A stretch of 64,000 nt of DNA from an uncultured Chitinophagaceae bacterium (GTDB taxonomy: Bacteria > Bacteroidota > Bacteroidia > Chitinophagales > Chitinophagaceae). The notes beneath the pieces are model-generated. The model worked only from the letters and a program-made list of their open reading frames with translations, ran no database searches and was not told the DNA's origin. The number at the start of each line of letters is the position of its first letter. Positions within the stretch are counted from its first letter, which is position 1. The stretch covers positions 310,001 to 374,000 of the forward strand of contig CAKZFX010000011.1 of assembly GCA_936908745.1 (NCBI GenBank), given 5' to 3'. This document shows positions 49,725-59,117 of this stretch, one piece after another. Made by a program: the position numbers and the translations under genes.

Positions 49725-50600
49725 ATGAAAGTTTGCGGGTTTTCCTTCCTGCGTAATGCAGTTCTCTACGATTATCCATTTGAAGAGTCGCTTCGCTCGT
49801 TGTTGCCTTTGTGCGATGAAGTAATTGTGGCTGTTGGTCAATCGGATGATGATACACTGCAACGTGTAAAAGCCATTGATCCTAAGATCAAAGTATTGGA
49901 AACCGTTTGGGACGACACACAAAGAGAAGGCGGCCGTGTGTTTGCATTGGAAACCGATAAAGCCTTCCAGGCTATTCCTGCTGATTATGACTGGGCTTTT
50001 TATTTGCAGGGTGACGAGGTATTGCATGAGCAATATTACCCTGCTATACAAAAAGCAATGAAGGACCATTTTCATAATAAAGAAGTGGACGGCTTGCTGT
50101 TTAACTACAAACACTTTTTTGGCTCTTATGATTATGTAGGCGCCAAGTATTCATGGTATCGGCGGGAGATACGCATTGTAAGAAATAATAAAGACATTTT
50201 TTCTTTTCGTGATGCACAGGGTTTTCGCAAAAAGCCCAATGAAAAGTTGCGGGTGAAACTGATAGATGCTTTTATCTATCATTATGGGTGGGTACGAAAC
50301 CCGCAAGCATTGCAGCAAAAGATCAATGCCAATGTAGCTATTTACCGTGGCAATAATTCTGAAGAACAGCTAAAAGAGATGCTTAGTCAAAGCGTATATG
50401 ATTACAGCGCTGCAAATGAGCCCGTGGAATTATTTACCGGGACACATCCTGCTGTGATGCAGGAACGGATTACAATCCGAAACTGGCCTTTTCAGCCGGA
50501 TAATAAAAAGTATGCGTCTGCAAAAGATAAGTTGAAACGTGTGGTCGGAAAATATACCGGCTGGTATGTGGGAGAGTATAAGAATTATAAACGGATCTGA
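49725..50600 (+). CDS. Glycosyltransferase (GT-A fold), first gene of a glycan locus
   Basis: The 291-residue glycosyltransferase is of the GT2-related type that begins VCGFSFLRNAVLYDYPFEES. It has DEVIVAVGQSDDDTLQRVKA (nucleotide-sugar region), WAFYLQGDEVLHEQYYPAI (with GDE in place of DxD) and VDGLLFNYKHFFGSYDYVG. The C-terminus is basic. Family members act on cell-surface polysaccharides. It is divergent from the LON-domain gene and convergent with the DUF4422 gene. Confidence 0.82.
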   Translation: MKVCGFSFLRNAVLYDYPFEESLRSLLPLCDEVIVAVGQSDDDTLQRVKAIDPKIKVLETVWDDTQREGGRVFALETDKAFQAIPADYDWAFYLQGDEVLHEQYYPAIQKAMKDHFHNKEVDGLLFNYKHFFGSYDYVGAKYSWYRREIRIVRNNKDIFSFRDAQGFRKKPNEKLRVKLIDAFIYHYGWVRNPQALQQKINANVAIYRGNNSEEQLKEMLSQSVYDYSAANEPVELFTGTHPAVMQERITIRNWPFQPDNKKYASAKDKLKRVVGKYTGWYVGEYKNYKRI

Positions 50601-50612
50601 TCCTATCGGCGT

Positions 50613-51389
50613 TTATTCTTCGAGGAAGGCAACGGGCAGCCATGCCGTGCTTAACTGTTGATGCAGGATGTATAATCCCAGCAATCGCTCACCCAAAAAA
50701 CCTATTGCTCTTTTTTGATAGGGGTCCGTACGTTGGGCCACTTTTATTTCCAATGGTTCCAATATACTCATCACCCACGGCAGGTACTGGTCTAAAAAAT
50801 TTCGTTTGCCAATATACATATTGAGCTGGTTAAATTTCTGCATCTTGCTGTATACCTCAAAAGAAGCTTTATACGCTGGTTGATGCACTGCGATGCTTTC
50901 TCTTAGCAACTGCCAGTCTTCGCCATGATGCCAAACCCCAAATTGTTCTTCAATAGAAATTTTATGGTCGTTCCGGTCTCTTGCCCAGGATGGTTTTGAA
51001 ATAACAAGGTCATGCTTTGCCAGCAATTGTGCCGCTGCTTTGGGCATGCCGCTTATTTTTGGCAGGTAGTCATTGCTGTTTAGATTAAATTTATACACGC
51101 CTTTTTTAGATAAAAACGGGCGGTGCGCCATGAAAAAACGACGGTAATGACAAAGACCTATATAATCACTACCGGAAAAAGCCTTGTTTTTCCATGCCCA
51201 ATACAAAGCCGTGATCTCGTTATAGTAACTATTTTTACCGGATATATTGTCGCCTTCATTGTCTTTTAAAAAGGGGGATTGCCATGTTGCATTCACCGCT
51301 CCGACATGAACAGGTACTATGAAATCCAACGGAGGAATAGGCGAGGGCTTATGGATGGCGCAAAGTATATGAAGTGTTGGCTGTTTCAA
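50613..51389 (-). CDS. DUF4422 capsular/exopolysaccharide glycosyltransferase
   Basis: The product is about 258 residues. The DUF4422 core is clear: FIVPVHVGAVNATWQSPFLK, DNEGDNISGKNSYYNEITAL, YWAWKNKAFSGSDYIGLCHY, RRFFM, and late RAIGFLGERLLGLYILH. These proteins add sugars during exopolysaccharide or LPS synthesis. A TTG at 51389 fits the family N-terminus (KQPTLHILCAIHKP); the frame is open further upstream, but that sequence runs through the divergent gene and is unlike the family. If so, the two divergent starts are only 24 bases apart. Confidence 0.8.
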   Translation of the reverse strand: MKQPTLHILCAIHKPSPIPPLDFIVPVHVGAVNATWQSPFLKDNEGDNISGKNSYYNEITALYWAWKNKAFSGSDYIGLCHYRRFFMAHRPFLSKKGVYKFNLNSNDYLPKISGMPKAAAQLLAKHDLVISKPSWARDRNDHKISIEEQFGVWHHGEDWQLLRESIAVHQPAYKASFEVYSKMQKFNQLNMYIGKRNFLDQYLPWVMSILEPLEIKVAQRTDPYQKRAIGFLGERLLGLYILHQQLSTAWLPVAFLEE

Positions 51390-51412
51390 GAAGGTATTTA
51401 TTAAATAGCAAT

Positions 51413-52210
51413 ATGGCGAACTCAAAAATAGAAAAGAACACGAACATAAGACATCCTTTTGTTTTTTCCGTTTGCACAATTGTCAACAGGCAGGAAGAGT
51501 ATGACCTGATGAAACAAAGCTTTCAGCAGGCGGGTTTTACTGAAGGTTGCGAATACTTGGTTGCCGATAATACGGTTGAGCAACAGCATGATGCCTATTC
51601 CGCCATCCGGCATTTTTATGCAACAGCACAAGGCCGTTATCTTCTCATCGTACACCAGGATGTACGATGTATAGACAGTGCCACTGATTTGCAAAACATC
51701 ATCAAAAAACTGGAAGAAAAAGATAGCCACTGGGCTGTTGCCGGCAATGCGGGTTGCGATGGGTATGAAAGCTGCTATTTTTATTTAAAAGATCCATCCG
51801 GTAAAAAACTGGCAACCAACCTGCCCAAAAAAGTGTTTTCGCTGGACGAAAATTTTTTGTTGATCAATAGTAAATACAAACCGGCTGTTTCCTCTACCCT
51901 GTCTGGTTTTCATCTCTATGGCACCGACCTTTGCCTGAATGCATACGCTGAAAAAAATACCTGTTATGTGATTCCTTTTCTTGTTGAGCATTTGAGCAAA
52001 GGAAATATGCAATCGCTCAGGGAATATATGCCCGTTTTTTTAAATGAATATCAACCACAGCTTAGCAACAGGTTTGTGCAAACCACCTGTATTAAGTTTT
52101 ACCTCGGTGAAACACCTGAAGAAACCAAACGGCTCAACGAACCCAACAATTTCCGGTGGATCAAATTCCGCGAACGGCTAAAATGGATTTTTAAAGGACG
52201 TTGGCTATAA
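51413..52210 (+). CDS. Glycosyltransferase-like protein
   Basis: The product is about 265 residues with a GT-A-like start (HPFVFSVCTIVNRQEEYDLM, then YLVADNTVEQQHDAYSAI, then YLLIVHQDVRCIDSATDLQN), where HQDV is likely the metal-binding position. The C-terminal part includes GFHLYGTDLCLNAYAEKN and the basic tail WIFKGRW. I chose ATG 51413 over 51374 because the protein core begins soon after it. The stop overlaps the convergent glf gene by 6 bases. It probably acts on the same glycan as its neighbours. Confidence 0.72.
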   Translation: MANSKIEKNTNIRHPFVFSVCTIVNRQEEYDLMKQSFQQAGFTEGCEYLVADNTVEQQHDAYSAIRHFYATAQGRYLLIVHQDVRCIDSATDLQNIIKKLEEKDSHWAVAGNAGCDGYESCYFYLKDPSGKKLATNLPKKVFSLDENFLLINSKYKPAVSSTLSGFHLYGTDLCLNAYAEKNTCYVIPFLVEHLSKGNMQSLREYMPVFLNEYQPQLSNRFVQTTCIKFYLGETPEETKRLNEPNNFRWIKFRERLKWIFKGRWL

Positions 52211-53320
52211 GTTGTCGCCTGAAAAATGTTTTTTGGCCTTATGCCTTGCGGATGCCACTATCTGGTGCATGTCATAATATTTGTATTCTGCCAATCGGCC
52301 GCCAAAAATTACATTCGGTTGTTCCTGCTGCAGGTCCTGGTATTTTTTATACAAGGCAGAGTTAGCCGCATCGTTCACAGGATAATAGGCTTCCATTCCT
52401 TTCTGCCATTGCACAGGATACTCATAAGAAATAACAGTATGCGCCTGCCTGCCAAATTCAAAGTGCTTATGTTCGATGATGCGTGTATAAGGAACCGCCG
52501 CTTCATTATAGTTTACTACCGCATTGCCCTGGAAATTGTCAATTTCCAATCTCTTTTCTTCAAAACGAAGACTTCTGTATTCCAATGTGCCAAAACGATA
52601 GTCAAAAAACTCATCAATAGCGCCGGTATAAACAATATGAGTAGCCAGTGAATTAAAATGCTCCCTGTCCGCAAAATAGTCAACGCCTAAGGTAACCGGC
52701 GTATCGGCCAGCAATTGATCAATTAATACATTGTAACCGCCGATCGGGATGCCCTGGTATTTATCATCAAAATAGTTGTTGTCAAATGTAAACCGTACCG
52801 GCAAACGCTTGATGATAAAAGAAGGCAATTCATGACAAGGCCGCCCCCATTGCTTTTCTGTATAGCCTTTGATGAATACTTCGTACACATCCGTTCCCAC
52901 AAGGCTGATCGCTTGTTCTTCGAGATTCTGTGGTTGTGTAATGCCTGATTTCTCAATTTGCGAAGCGATTTTCTCTTTCACCTTTTGCGGATCACTGATG
53001 CCCCACAACTGGTAAAAGGTATTCATATTAAAAGGAAGATTGTAAAGCTTCCCCTGGTAGTTAGCCAGTGGTGAATTGGTAAACCGGTTGAACTTTACAA
53101 ACGAGTTCACAAAGTTCCAGGTATCATCATCATTGGTATGAAAAATATGTGCGCCGTACTGGTGCACATTGATACCCTCCTCATTGCGGCAGTAAATATT
53201 ACCACCTTTGTGTTTTCGTTTATCAATGAGCATACAGGTCTTTCCTCTTTGTCTTGCTTCATAAGCAAAGACAGCACCGTAAAGACCCGCTCCCACTATT
53301 AAGTAATCATATTCCGGCAT
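52205..53320 (-). CDS. glf: UDP-galactopyranose mutase
   Basis: Glf converts UDP-galactopyranose to UDP-galactofuranose, the donor for galactofuranose in surface glycans. The 371-residue protein has the FAD-binding YDYLIVGAGLYGAVFAYEAR at its N-terminus, the substrate loop HIFHTNDDDTWNFVNSF, KGYTEKQWGRPCHELPSFII with the conserved Trp, and NYNEAAVPYTRIIEHKHFEF near the active site. Its presence shows that the glycan made by this locus contains Galf. The start abuts the end of the GT2 gene upstream on the same strand (one base apart). Confidence 0.95.
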   Translation of the reverse strand: MPEYDYLIVGAGLYGAVFAYEARQRGKTCMLIDKRKHKGGNIYCRNEEGINVHQYGAHIFHTNDDDTWNFVNSFVKFNRFTNSPLANYQGKLYNLPFNMNTFYQLWGISDPQKVKEKIASQIEKSGITQPQNLEEQAISLVGTDVYEVFIKGYTEKQWGRPCHELPSFIIKRLPVRFTFDNNYFDDKYQGIPIGGYNVLIDQLLADTPVTLGVDYFADREHFNSLATHIVYTGAIDEFFDYRFGTLEYRSLRFEEKRLEIDNFQGNAVVNYNEAAVPYTRIIEHKHFEFGRQAHTVISYEYPVQWQKGMEAYYPVNDAANSALYKKYQDLQQEQPNVIFGGRLAEYKYYDMHQIVASARHKAKKHFSGDNL

Positions 53321-53321
53321 A

Positions 53322-54314
53322 TCAAAAACGAATTATGTTTTGTTCGTCCAGTTTGCTTTTTATGGTATCTGCTATTTCTTTTACACTCGCAGGTTTTCCG
53401 GGCTGCGCCAGTTTCTTTATCTCATTTCGCTTGCGTCGTACCTCTCTGTAATGACCCAAAAATAGCGAAACAGATCTGGCATAGCCGGTATTCAGCGTCA
53501 ACAGGCGGAAAAAAGCTTCCGCAAACAGTTGCAGAAACCATATGTATCGTTTCGGCGCTTCCAGGTGAATGGCATGCAGGTACATTTTGTTGCGGTTATA
53601 AATAATATTGACTTTCTTTTTCTTGTGTGACGAAGCGATCGTCGTTGAAGTCCGGTGACGGCAAACCGCAAAGTGTTCGTAGTAACAGGTGTAACCCAAT
53701 CGCCATGCTCGCAGGGACAGTTCAAAATCCTCCACATAAAACGGCGAGAACATTTCATTGAAGCCGCCGATTTTTATAAAAACAGTTTTGTTTAAAAACA
53801 TATTGGCACCCGACACATACATAGATAACAAACCATCTTTCATGCTGGCTTCGTCTTTCAGCAGGTAGTTGCCGGACGTTTTTATTTTCACCCCGTGAAA
53901 AAACGGGTATTTAGCGCCGTCCTGTATGATTTCATCATTCCAGCCTATGATGCGCCCCATTACGGCAAAAAGGCCGGGATAAGTTGTATATTTTAATAAC
54001 GCAGCAAAATAACCAGGCTCCAGTTTTACATCGCTATTCAACAATAATACCCAATCAAATTGCGCTGCATAAATTCCTTTGTTGGCTGTTACGGAAAAGC
54101 CACTGTTCTGTTCGTTCTGTAAAACTTTGACCTTGCTGAATTCTTTTTGCAATACAGCTATTGAATCATCTTGCGAAGCATCGTCAACTACGATAATTTC
54201 GTAGATCAGTCCCGTATTTTCCAATGCTGCAACAGCACAAGGAAGTACCTGTGGCAACAGGTCTTTACCATTATAGTTAGGAATAACAACAGAAATGCCT
54301 TGCAAGGAAGCCAT
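53322..54314 (-). CDS. Glycosyltransferase family 2
   Basis: The 330-residue GT2 enzyme starts GISVVIPNYNGKDLLPQVLP, has IVVDDASQDDSIAVL, the DxD-like LLLNSDVKLEPGYFAAL, and ENDED-type acceptor text FSPFYVEDFELSLRAWRLGY. A C-terminal helical segment with KRYIWFLQLFAEAFFRL may sit at the membrane. This rhamnosyl- or galactofuranosyl-type GT2 lies one base upstream of glf, so a galactofuranosyltransferase role is attractive but unproven. Confidence 0.88.
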   Translation of the reverse strand: MASLQGISVVIPNYNGKDLLPQVLPCAVAALENTGLIYEIIVVDDASQDDSIAVLQKEFSKVKVLQNEQNSGFSVTANKGIYAAQFDWVLLLNSDVKLEPGYFAALLKYTTYPGLFAVMGRIIGWNDEIIQDGAKYPFFHGVKIKTSGNYLLKDEASMKDGLLSMYVSGANMFLNKTVFIKIGGFNEMFSPFYVEDFELSLRAWRLGYTCYYEHFAVCRHRTSTTIASSHKKKKVNIIYNRNKMYLHAIHLEAPKRYIWFLQLFAEAFFRLLTLNTGYARSVSLFLGHYREVRRKRNEIKKLAQPGKPASVKEIADTIKSKLDEQNIIRF

Positions 54315-54360
54315 GTGTCAAAATTAGCTATACCAGTTGAGTGTCGACTAAAATCACTGC

Positions 54361-55383
54361 TTAGAAAAATTTCTTTTTCATGCGTTTCATTCGTTCTCCA
54401 ATCAGGTCGGTATGTTCCTGGATGATCAGTTGCCGCTCTTCTGGTTTCAAACGACGCAGGTTGTTGAATACAGTGCTACTGAAATGCTTTGCCAGTTCGG
54501 GTATCACCAGGTCTACTAATTCGTAGTTGGGCACACGCTGCACAAAGTAAAAAAGGTGGATCATCGGCTGTTTCATGACTGCCCATTTTCCCAATCCCTT
54601 TTCGTTACATTTTAAGTGTATCAGCAGTTCATCAAAGTTTGTTTTCTCTTTTTTGATAGCAAGACTTTTCCAGAATTCCTTTTCAAAGTAGATACAGCCG
54701 ATGGAGTAATGCGTATCTCCCGGAATTTGTTTTGCCGGTTGATCCGTTGTTTTGCTGATAAAAGTGGTTGTCGCCAGTGATGTCCATTGATGCAGCCACC
54801 ATGCCATGTAAGGATATTGCCACACGCTGCCGCAAACGCCATCATCTATGGCGCCAGCCGGGATAGTTTTTTCTTGTTTATCTCCTGCCCTGGTCGGGTA
54901 AGGAAACAGTTGTTTATATTCTTCTTCTTTATTAAAAAGAGAAACTAATTGTTTAAAACCCCAGGCATTGTTATTGATCAGGCCGGTTGTAAATCCCATT
55001 TTGTTTCCGGCGTTTTCCTTTTCAGTATATAAGTTAGCAAGATCAGGCAACCAGTCTTTTTTCAGCGGGATAAGATCATCGTCAATTTTGCAGATGTATT
55101 TTTTATTCGCCAGTAAAGGGCTGTCGTTGATCACTTCGGTGATGGCTGTGTAGGCTTCGCCACCGGAAGAAAGTGGCCGCACCACGTATCTTGATGACGG
55201 GTTTTCCATGGCCCATGCTTTGGCCACCCGTTCCACCAATTCGCCGGACAGGTTTCGTTTTCCGTTGAGTATCACAATGACCATTTCGTCATTGTCAATT
55301 GTGTGCGATAAGCTATGTAATGTCAGTTGCAGGGATTCAAAGTCATACGATGCCAGCACGAGCAGGGCTCTTTGTTCTTTCAT
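54361..55383 (-). CDS. Glycosyltransferase-like protein of the glycan locus
   Basis: The 340-residue protein begins RALLVLASYDFESLQLTLHS and carries DNDEMVIVILNGKRNLSG, KKYICKIDDDLIPLKKDWLP (a DDD motif consistent with metal/UDP binding) and GDTHYSIGCIYFEKEFWKSL. The C-terminus is long, helical and basic. The fold is probably GT-A, but I recognise no named family. It is separated from the GT2 gene by 46 bases and is likely the first gene of the minus-strand half of the locus. Confidence 0.75.
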   Translation of the reverse strand: MKEQRALLVLASYDFESLQLTLHSLSHTIDNDEMVIVILNGKRNLSGELVERVAKAWAMENPSSRYVVRPLSSGGEAYTAITEVINDSPLLANKKYICKIDDDLIPLKKDWLPDLANLYTEKENAGNKMGFTTGLINNNAWGFKQLVSLFNKEEEYKQLFPYPTRAGDKQEKTIPAGAIDDGVCGSVWQYPYMAWWLHQWTSLATTTFISKTTDQPAKQIPGDTHYSIGCIYFEKEFWKSLAIKKEKTNFDELLIHLKCNEKGLGKWAVMKQPMIHLFYFVQRVPNYELVDLVIPELAKHFSSTVFNNLRRLKPEERQLIIQEHTDLIGERMKRMKKKFF

Positions 55384-55533
55384 TCGTTGGTTTTAGTGAT
55401 AAAGTGTTGGTTTTGGGCAACGATGGCTTTGCGCCAAAAATATATAAAACATATTTTACAATTGATCTTTTTTCATATTTCTGCTAACAACATTGCCGCT
55501 AACTTTGATGCATCGTGTTAATAAAAAAACCGC

Positions 55534-56439
55534 ATGAACTGGCAACAATCATTACAGGAAGTAGCTGCAGGGAATACCAAGTCCCTTGCCCGGCTTATTT
55601 CCCTTATTGAAAATGCAGTGGATGGCTATGAAGAATTGTTGCAAAGCCTGCCGGTTTCTTCCACAAAAATTATTGGCATCACCGGCCCTCCCGGCGCCGG
55701 CAAAAGCACGTTGGTGGATGCGCTGATCCATGAACTGGTGGCACAGGATAAAAAAGTAGGCGTTCTCTGTGTTGACCCATCTTCGCCTTTTAATCTTGGC
55801 GCCGTATTGGGCGACCGCATCCGGATGAGCGACTGGTACACGCATCCCAATGTATTTATCCGTTCACTGGCCACAAGAGGTTCTATGGGCGGGCTTCATC
55901 CAAAAATCATTGAGATCACCGATCTGTTGAAAGCATTTCCCTTTGACCATATTATTGTAGAAACCGTGGGCGTAGGACAAAGCGAAATCGAGATTGCGGG
56001 ATTGGCGGATGTAACAGTAGTTGTCGTTGTTCCCGAAGCCGGTGACGAAGTGCAAACGATGAAAGCGGGTTTGATGGAGATCGCGGATGTATTTGTAGTG
56101 AATAAAGCAGACCGTCCCGATGCGGATTTGTTTGTAAGAAACCTGCGGCAAATGTTAGCGCCGGCTTTCAGCAAACATTACCAGGAAGTGCCGGTGGTAA
56201 AAACAGTTGCTTCGCAAAAACAGGGAATAGACGAGTTAGTGACGATCCTTTTGCACCTGTTGCAAAAAGCACATCTAACGGACCGGAAGTTCTGGTTGCT
56301 GGCCGAACGGGCTTATTATCTTATTCAGCAGCAAAAGATGAAAGGGATTGATAAAGGGGCGATGATGCAGGAAATAGAAGCGGCTTACAGAAATGGCAAC
56401 TTTAATCTTTACAGCTACACAAAAAGCAAACTGAAATAG
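55534..56439 (+). CDS. meaB: Methylmalonyl-CoA mutase-associated GTPase
   Basis: MeaB is a G3E-family GTPase that protects and loads methylmalonyl-CoA mutase with its B12 cofactor. The 301-residue product shows the N-terminal arm NTKSLARLISLIENAVDG, the P-loop GITGPPGAGKSTLVDAL, CVDPSSPFNLGAVLGDRIRM, IVETVGVGQSEIEIAGLADV, and NKADRPDADLF as the guanine-specificity NKAD motif. The mutase genes are not in the window. The gene starts 151 bases from the divergent glycosyltransferase gene. Confidence 0.95.
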   Translation: MNWQQSLQEVAAGNTKSLARLISLIENAVDGYEELLQSLPVSSTKIIGITGPPGAGKSTLVDALIHELVAQDKKVGVLCVDPSSPFNLGAVLGDRIRMSDWYTHPNVFIRSLATRGSMGGLHPKIIEITDLLKAFPFDHIIVETVGVGQSEIEIAGLADVTVVVVVPEAGDEVQTMKAGLMEIADVFVVNKADRPDADLFVRNLRQMLAPAFSKHYQEVPVVKTVASQKQGIDELVTILLHLLQKAHLTDRKFWLLAERAYYLIQQQKMKGIDKGAMMQEIEAAYRNGNFNLYSYTKSKLK

Positions 56440-56442
56440 GCG

Positions 56443-56664
56443 TTACACCATGTCCTTATTGCCTTTCCACCAGCGATAGCCGATATAGCCAACAATGGCA
56501 AAGGGCGCAAAAGCGAGGTATAAAATGCCGGAATTCATGCCTTTGGCGGGCTTTTCGCCCAATTGCTGCGCTGTTTTAGTACAAATGGAACATTGCGCAT
56601 TCACATCGCTTGTAAAAAGGGAAAACTGGAACAACAGGACCAGGGCCAAAAACCACTTTTTCAT
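56443..56664 (-). CDS. Small exported membrane protein with a CxxC motif
   Basis: The 73-residue protein has a signal-like N-terminus (KKWFLALVLLFQFSLFT), then NAQCSICTKTAQQLGEKPAK with a CxxC pair, and a second hydrophobic segment (GILYLAFAPFAIVGYIGYRW) with a basic tail. This layout is seen in small Bacteroidota membrane proteins of unknown role; CxxC could bind metal or be redox-active. It is convergent with meaB, with three bases between the stops. Confidence 0.72.
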   Translation of the reverse strand: MKKWFLALVLLFQFSLFTSDVNAQCSICTKTAQQLGEKPAKGMNSGILYLAFAPFAIVGYIGYRWWKGNKDMV

Positions 56665-56703
56665 TCACCGGGGTTTAAAGTACAAAGTTACAACTTATTT
56701 TAC

Positions 56704-58788
56704 TTAGCTGCCGCCGGCTGGTGCTGCACACAGACTTTTGAGTTTGGCCTCCGCATTTTTGACACCTGTTGCTTTTTTATAATCTGCACAGGCTTCTTCT
56801 TTCCGGCCAAGTGCCTCGTAACTCATGCCCCGGTAGTAGTACACATTTTCCACAGCGCCATTAGAGTATTCCAGCACTTTGTTGTAATCCGCCACTGCTT
56901 TTTCATAGTTTTTCTGGCTGTAATAAATAAAGCCCCTTTGCCAGTAGCCCATTGAATCTTTGGGATAGTTTTTTATGTAGCTGCTGTAATCAGCAAGACC
57001 CGTAGCGGTATCTTTTTTGATAAAGTACGTTTTGGCGCGGTAGGTCAGCGCATCCTTGCTTTTCGGTGATTTTTTGAGAAAGGAGTTGAAATCGGCTATC
57101 GCTGAATCGGCATTGCCCACGCTGTAATGACAAAGTCCCCTGAACAGTGTGAGGCTGTCTTCTTTTGTTCCTTTCGCCGCTGCTGCATTAAATGATTTCA
57201 GCGCATCCGCATATTTTTTATAGGCATGTTGTGTTCTTGCTTTGGTATAGTCAACAATGCCGCCGTTTAGTTTCCATTTTACAACAGAGCTTTGTGTTTT
57301 AATGGCATTGTTTTCCCATGTACCCACCACCACCTTACCATCAGGATACAACATAAAACCTTCCATTGGCTGTATATCGTTCATATTGCCATAGATACCG
57401 ATCTCCTTAATAGAACCAAAGAAACTGCGGCCATCGGGATAGTATATTTCAAAGAGAGATCCGTCATTATAAATAGTTCGTTTGGCAAATACGCCATCTT
57501 TCAGCAACCACACTTTTGTATAAGAAGCTGTAGATATGCCATCAAAGCTGCCTTCAAAGAACAACGCATCGTTGCGGTAAAATTTTCCTTTGCCGGTGGC
57601 ATAGCCGCCATACATTTTGCCTTCGTACCTGTTTTTGTTGGGCCATGACAGCACGCCTTCACCGTTGTAGTTATTCGACAGCCAGTCCCCTTCATATTTA
57701 GCACCTGTTTTAGCAGTAAACACACCCTTGCCTGAGCGTTCATTAGCAAGGTAGTTGCCAATATACACATCACCATTTTTCCAGGTATAAGAAGCCCGGC
57801 CATTGAGTCTATCATTCATCCAAAGACCTTCGGCAATGTCTCCATTGGCATAGATCATTTTGCCATTGCCATCTTTTTTATTTTCTCTCCATTCGCCATC
57901 ATAGCTTTCGCCATTCTTCCAGGTGGCTTTTCCTTTGCCATGCCATTTACCATTGTCCCATTGGCCTTCGTATCTTCTTCCATCTGCATAGGTACCAATA
58001 CCAAATCCTTCTGCGTTCTCTTCTACAAAGTCACCTTCATAGCTGTCTTTATTGCCTAAGGATAATTTGCCCTTGCCATGTGCCTTACCATTGAGGTAGT
58101 TTCCTTCATAGACATCGCCCGTCTTTTTAGTTGTGTATTTTCCCTGCCCGCTTCTGACACCCTCTTTGAATTGGCCGTCGTAGATATCACCATTATAGTA
58201 CAGCTCTTTTCCTTTCCCGTCACGCTGATCGTTGAGCCAATTGCCTTCATACCATGAACTATCTGTAAATATGCGTTTGCCATAGCCGTTGAATTTGTCG
58301 TCTTTCCAATCGCCATCATAGCTCCCGCTGTTTTTCCATACAAATTTGCCCTTGCCTTCGCGGTTGCCTTTTACAAAGTCGCCTTCGTAGGTATTGCCTG
58401 TTGAGTAGAGTTGTTTTCCTTTTCCTTCTTTTTTGCCCAGCTTCCAGTTGCCTTCGTAGCGGCTGCTGTCTGTGCCCCTGAACACACCATAACCATCAAA
58501 GTACCCGTCTTTCACCGCGCCTTCATATACACGGCCATCTTTCCAGAAGTATTTGCCCTTACCATTCCATGTGCCGTTGACCCAGTCGCCGTCAAATATC
58601 TCACCGCTTGAATAAGTCATTTTCCCTTTGCCATTGGCATAGCTGTTTTTGAAGTTGCCTTCATACACATCTTCATTTTTGTATTTGTATTTGCCATAGC
58701 CGTTCTGGCAATCGCCGCTGAGGCATTGCGCAAAACCTGTTGCCGACAAAACAGTAAATGCAAGGGATAACAACAGCCTGTATGACAT
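56704..58788 (-). CDS. MORN-repeat protein with a C-terminal TPR domain
   Basis: The 694-residue exported protein (signal ending near GFAQ) has about 16 tandem MORN repeats from about 35 to 415 (pattern YEGNWxxGKxxGKGK). A linker with YYPDGRSFFGSI, GFMLYPDGKVVVGTW follows, and then about four TPR motifs between 535 and 680 (LTLFRGLCHYSVGNADSAIA, GYWQRGFIYYSQKNYEKAVA, VYYYRGMSYEALGRKEEACA). MORN arrays form elongated beta sheets and TPRs bind proteins, so a periplasmic or surface scaffold is likely. No catalytic motif is visible. DNA repetition comes from the protein repeats, not from a CRISPR. Confidence 0.9.
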   Translation of the reverse strand: MSYRLLLSLAFTVLSATGFAQCLSGDCQNGYGKYKYKNEDVYEGNFKNSYANGKGKMTYSSGEIFDGDWVNGTWNGKGKYFWKDGRVYEGAVKDGYFDGYGVFRGTDSSRYEGNWKLGKKEGKGKQLYSTGNTYEGDFVKGNREGKGKFVWKNSGSYDGDWKDDKFNGYGKRIFTDSSWYEGNWLNDQRDGKGKELYYNGDIYDGQFKEGVRSGQGKYTTKKTGDVYEGNYLNGKAHGKGKLSLGNKDSYEGDFVEENAEGFGIGTYADGRRYEGQWDNGKWHGKGKATWKNGESYDGEWRENKKDGNGKMIYANGDIAEGLWMNDRLNGRASYTWKNGDVYIGNYLANERSGKGVFTAKTGAKYEGDWLSNNYNGEGVLSWPNKNRYEGKMYGGYATGKGKFYRNDALFFEGSFDGISTASYTKVWLLKDGVFAKRTIYNDGSLFEIYYPDGRSFFGSIKEIGIYGNMNDIQPMEGFMLYPDGKVVVGTWENNAIKTQSSVVKWKLNGGIVDYTKARTQHAYKKYADALKSFNAAAAKGTKEDSLTLFRGLCHYSVGNADSAIADFNSFLKKSPKSKDALTYRAKTYFIKKDTATGLADYSSYIKNYPKDSMGYWQRGFIYYSQKNYEKAVADYNKVLEYSNGAVENVYYYRGMSYEALGRKEEACADYKKATGVKNAEAKLKSLCAAPAGGS

Positions 58789-58885
58789 AGCGTGGAATTT
58801 GGCTTAAAAGTAAATTCCATGACAAGAAATTGCTATACCCTGTGGCTGGTATATTCGATAAAAATGCCGCTACAAGCGGCAGGTA

Positions 58886-59116
58886 TTATTGTCCGTTCCT
58901 TATTACTGTAGCAATAATGTTTAATAAAATACCAATACCAAATCCCCACAAGGCTGCGTGGCAGGCAGTTTTTGCCTTATTGGGATATTTGTCCTTTTCT
59001 GAAAAATAAATGATCGCACCCACCAAAGGGATGCAAAAAGACACCACCTGTAATGCTGTGTTTAATTTGTCGTGCGGGTTTTCATCCGGGAACAGATCTT
59101 GTTGTTCTTCTGTCAT
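58886..59116 (-). CDS. Small membrane protein, last gene of the DnaJ/DUF2085 operon
   Basis: The 76-residue protein has a soluble N-terminus (EEQQDLFPDENPHDKLNTAL), then two helices, VVSFCIPLVGAIIYFSE and ALWGFGIGILLNIIATV. The GAIIYFSEKDKYPNKAKTAC region resembles short Bacteroidota membrane proteins of the DUF4870-like type. It follows the DUF2085 gene by one base and is surely co-transcribed. The function is unknown. Confidence 0.7.
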   Translation of the reverse strand: MTEEQQDLFPDENPHDKLNTALQVVSFCIPLVGAIIYFSEKDKYPNKAKTACHAALWGFGIGILLNIIATVIRNGQ

Positions 59117-59117
59117 G

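Noticed and set aside
56704..58788. Regular DNA repetition resembling a CRISPR-like array
   Set aside because: The period follows the 23-residue MORN repeats of one continuous protein, units vary throughout and there are no fixed spacers.
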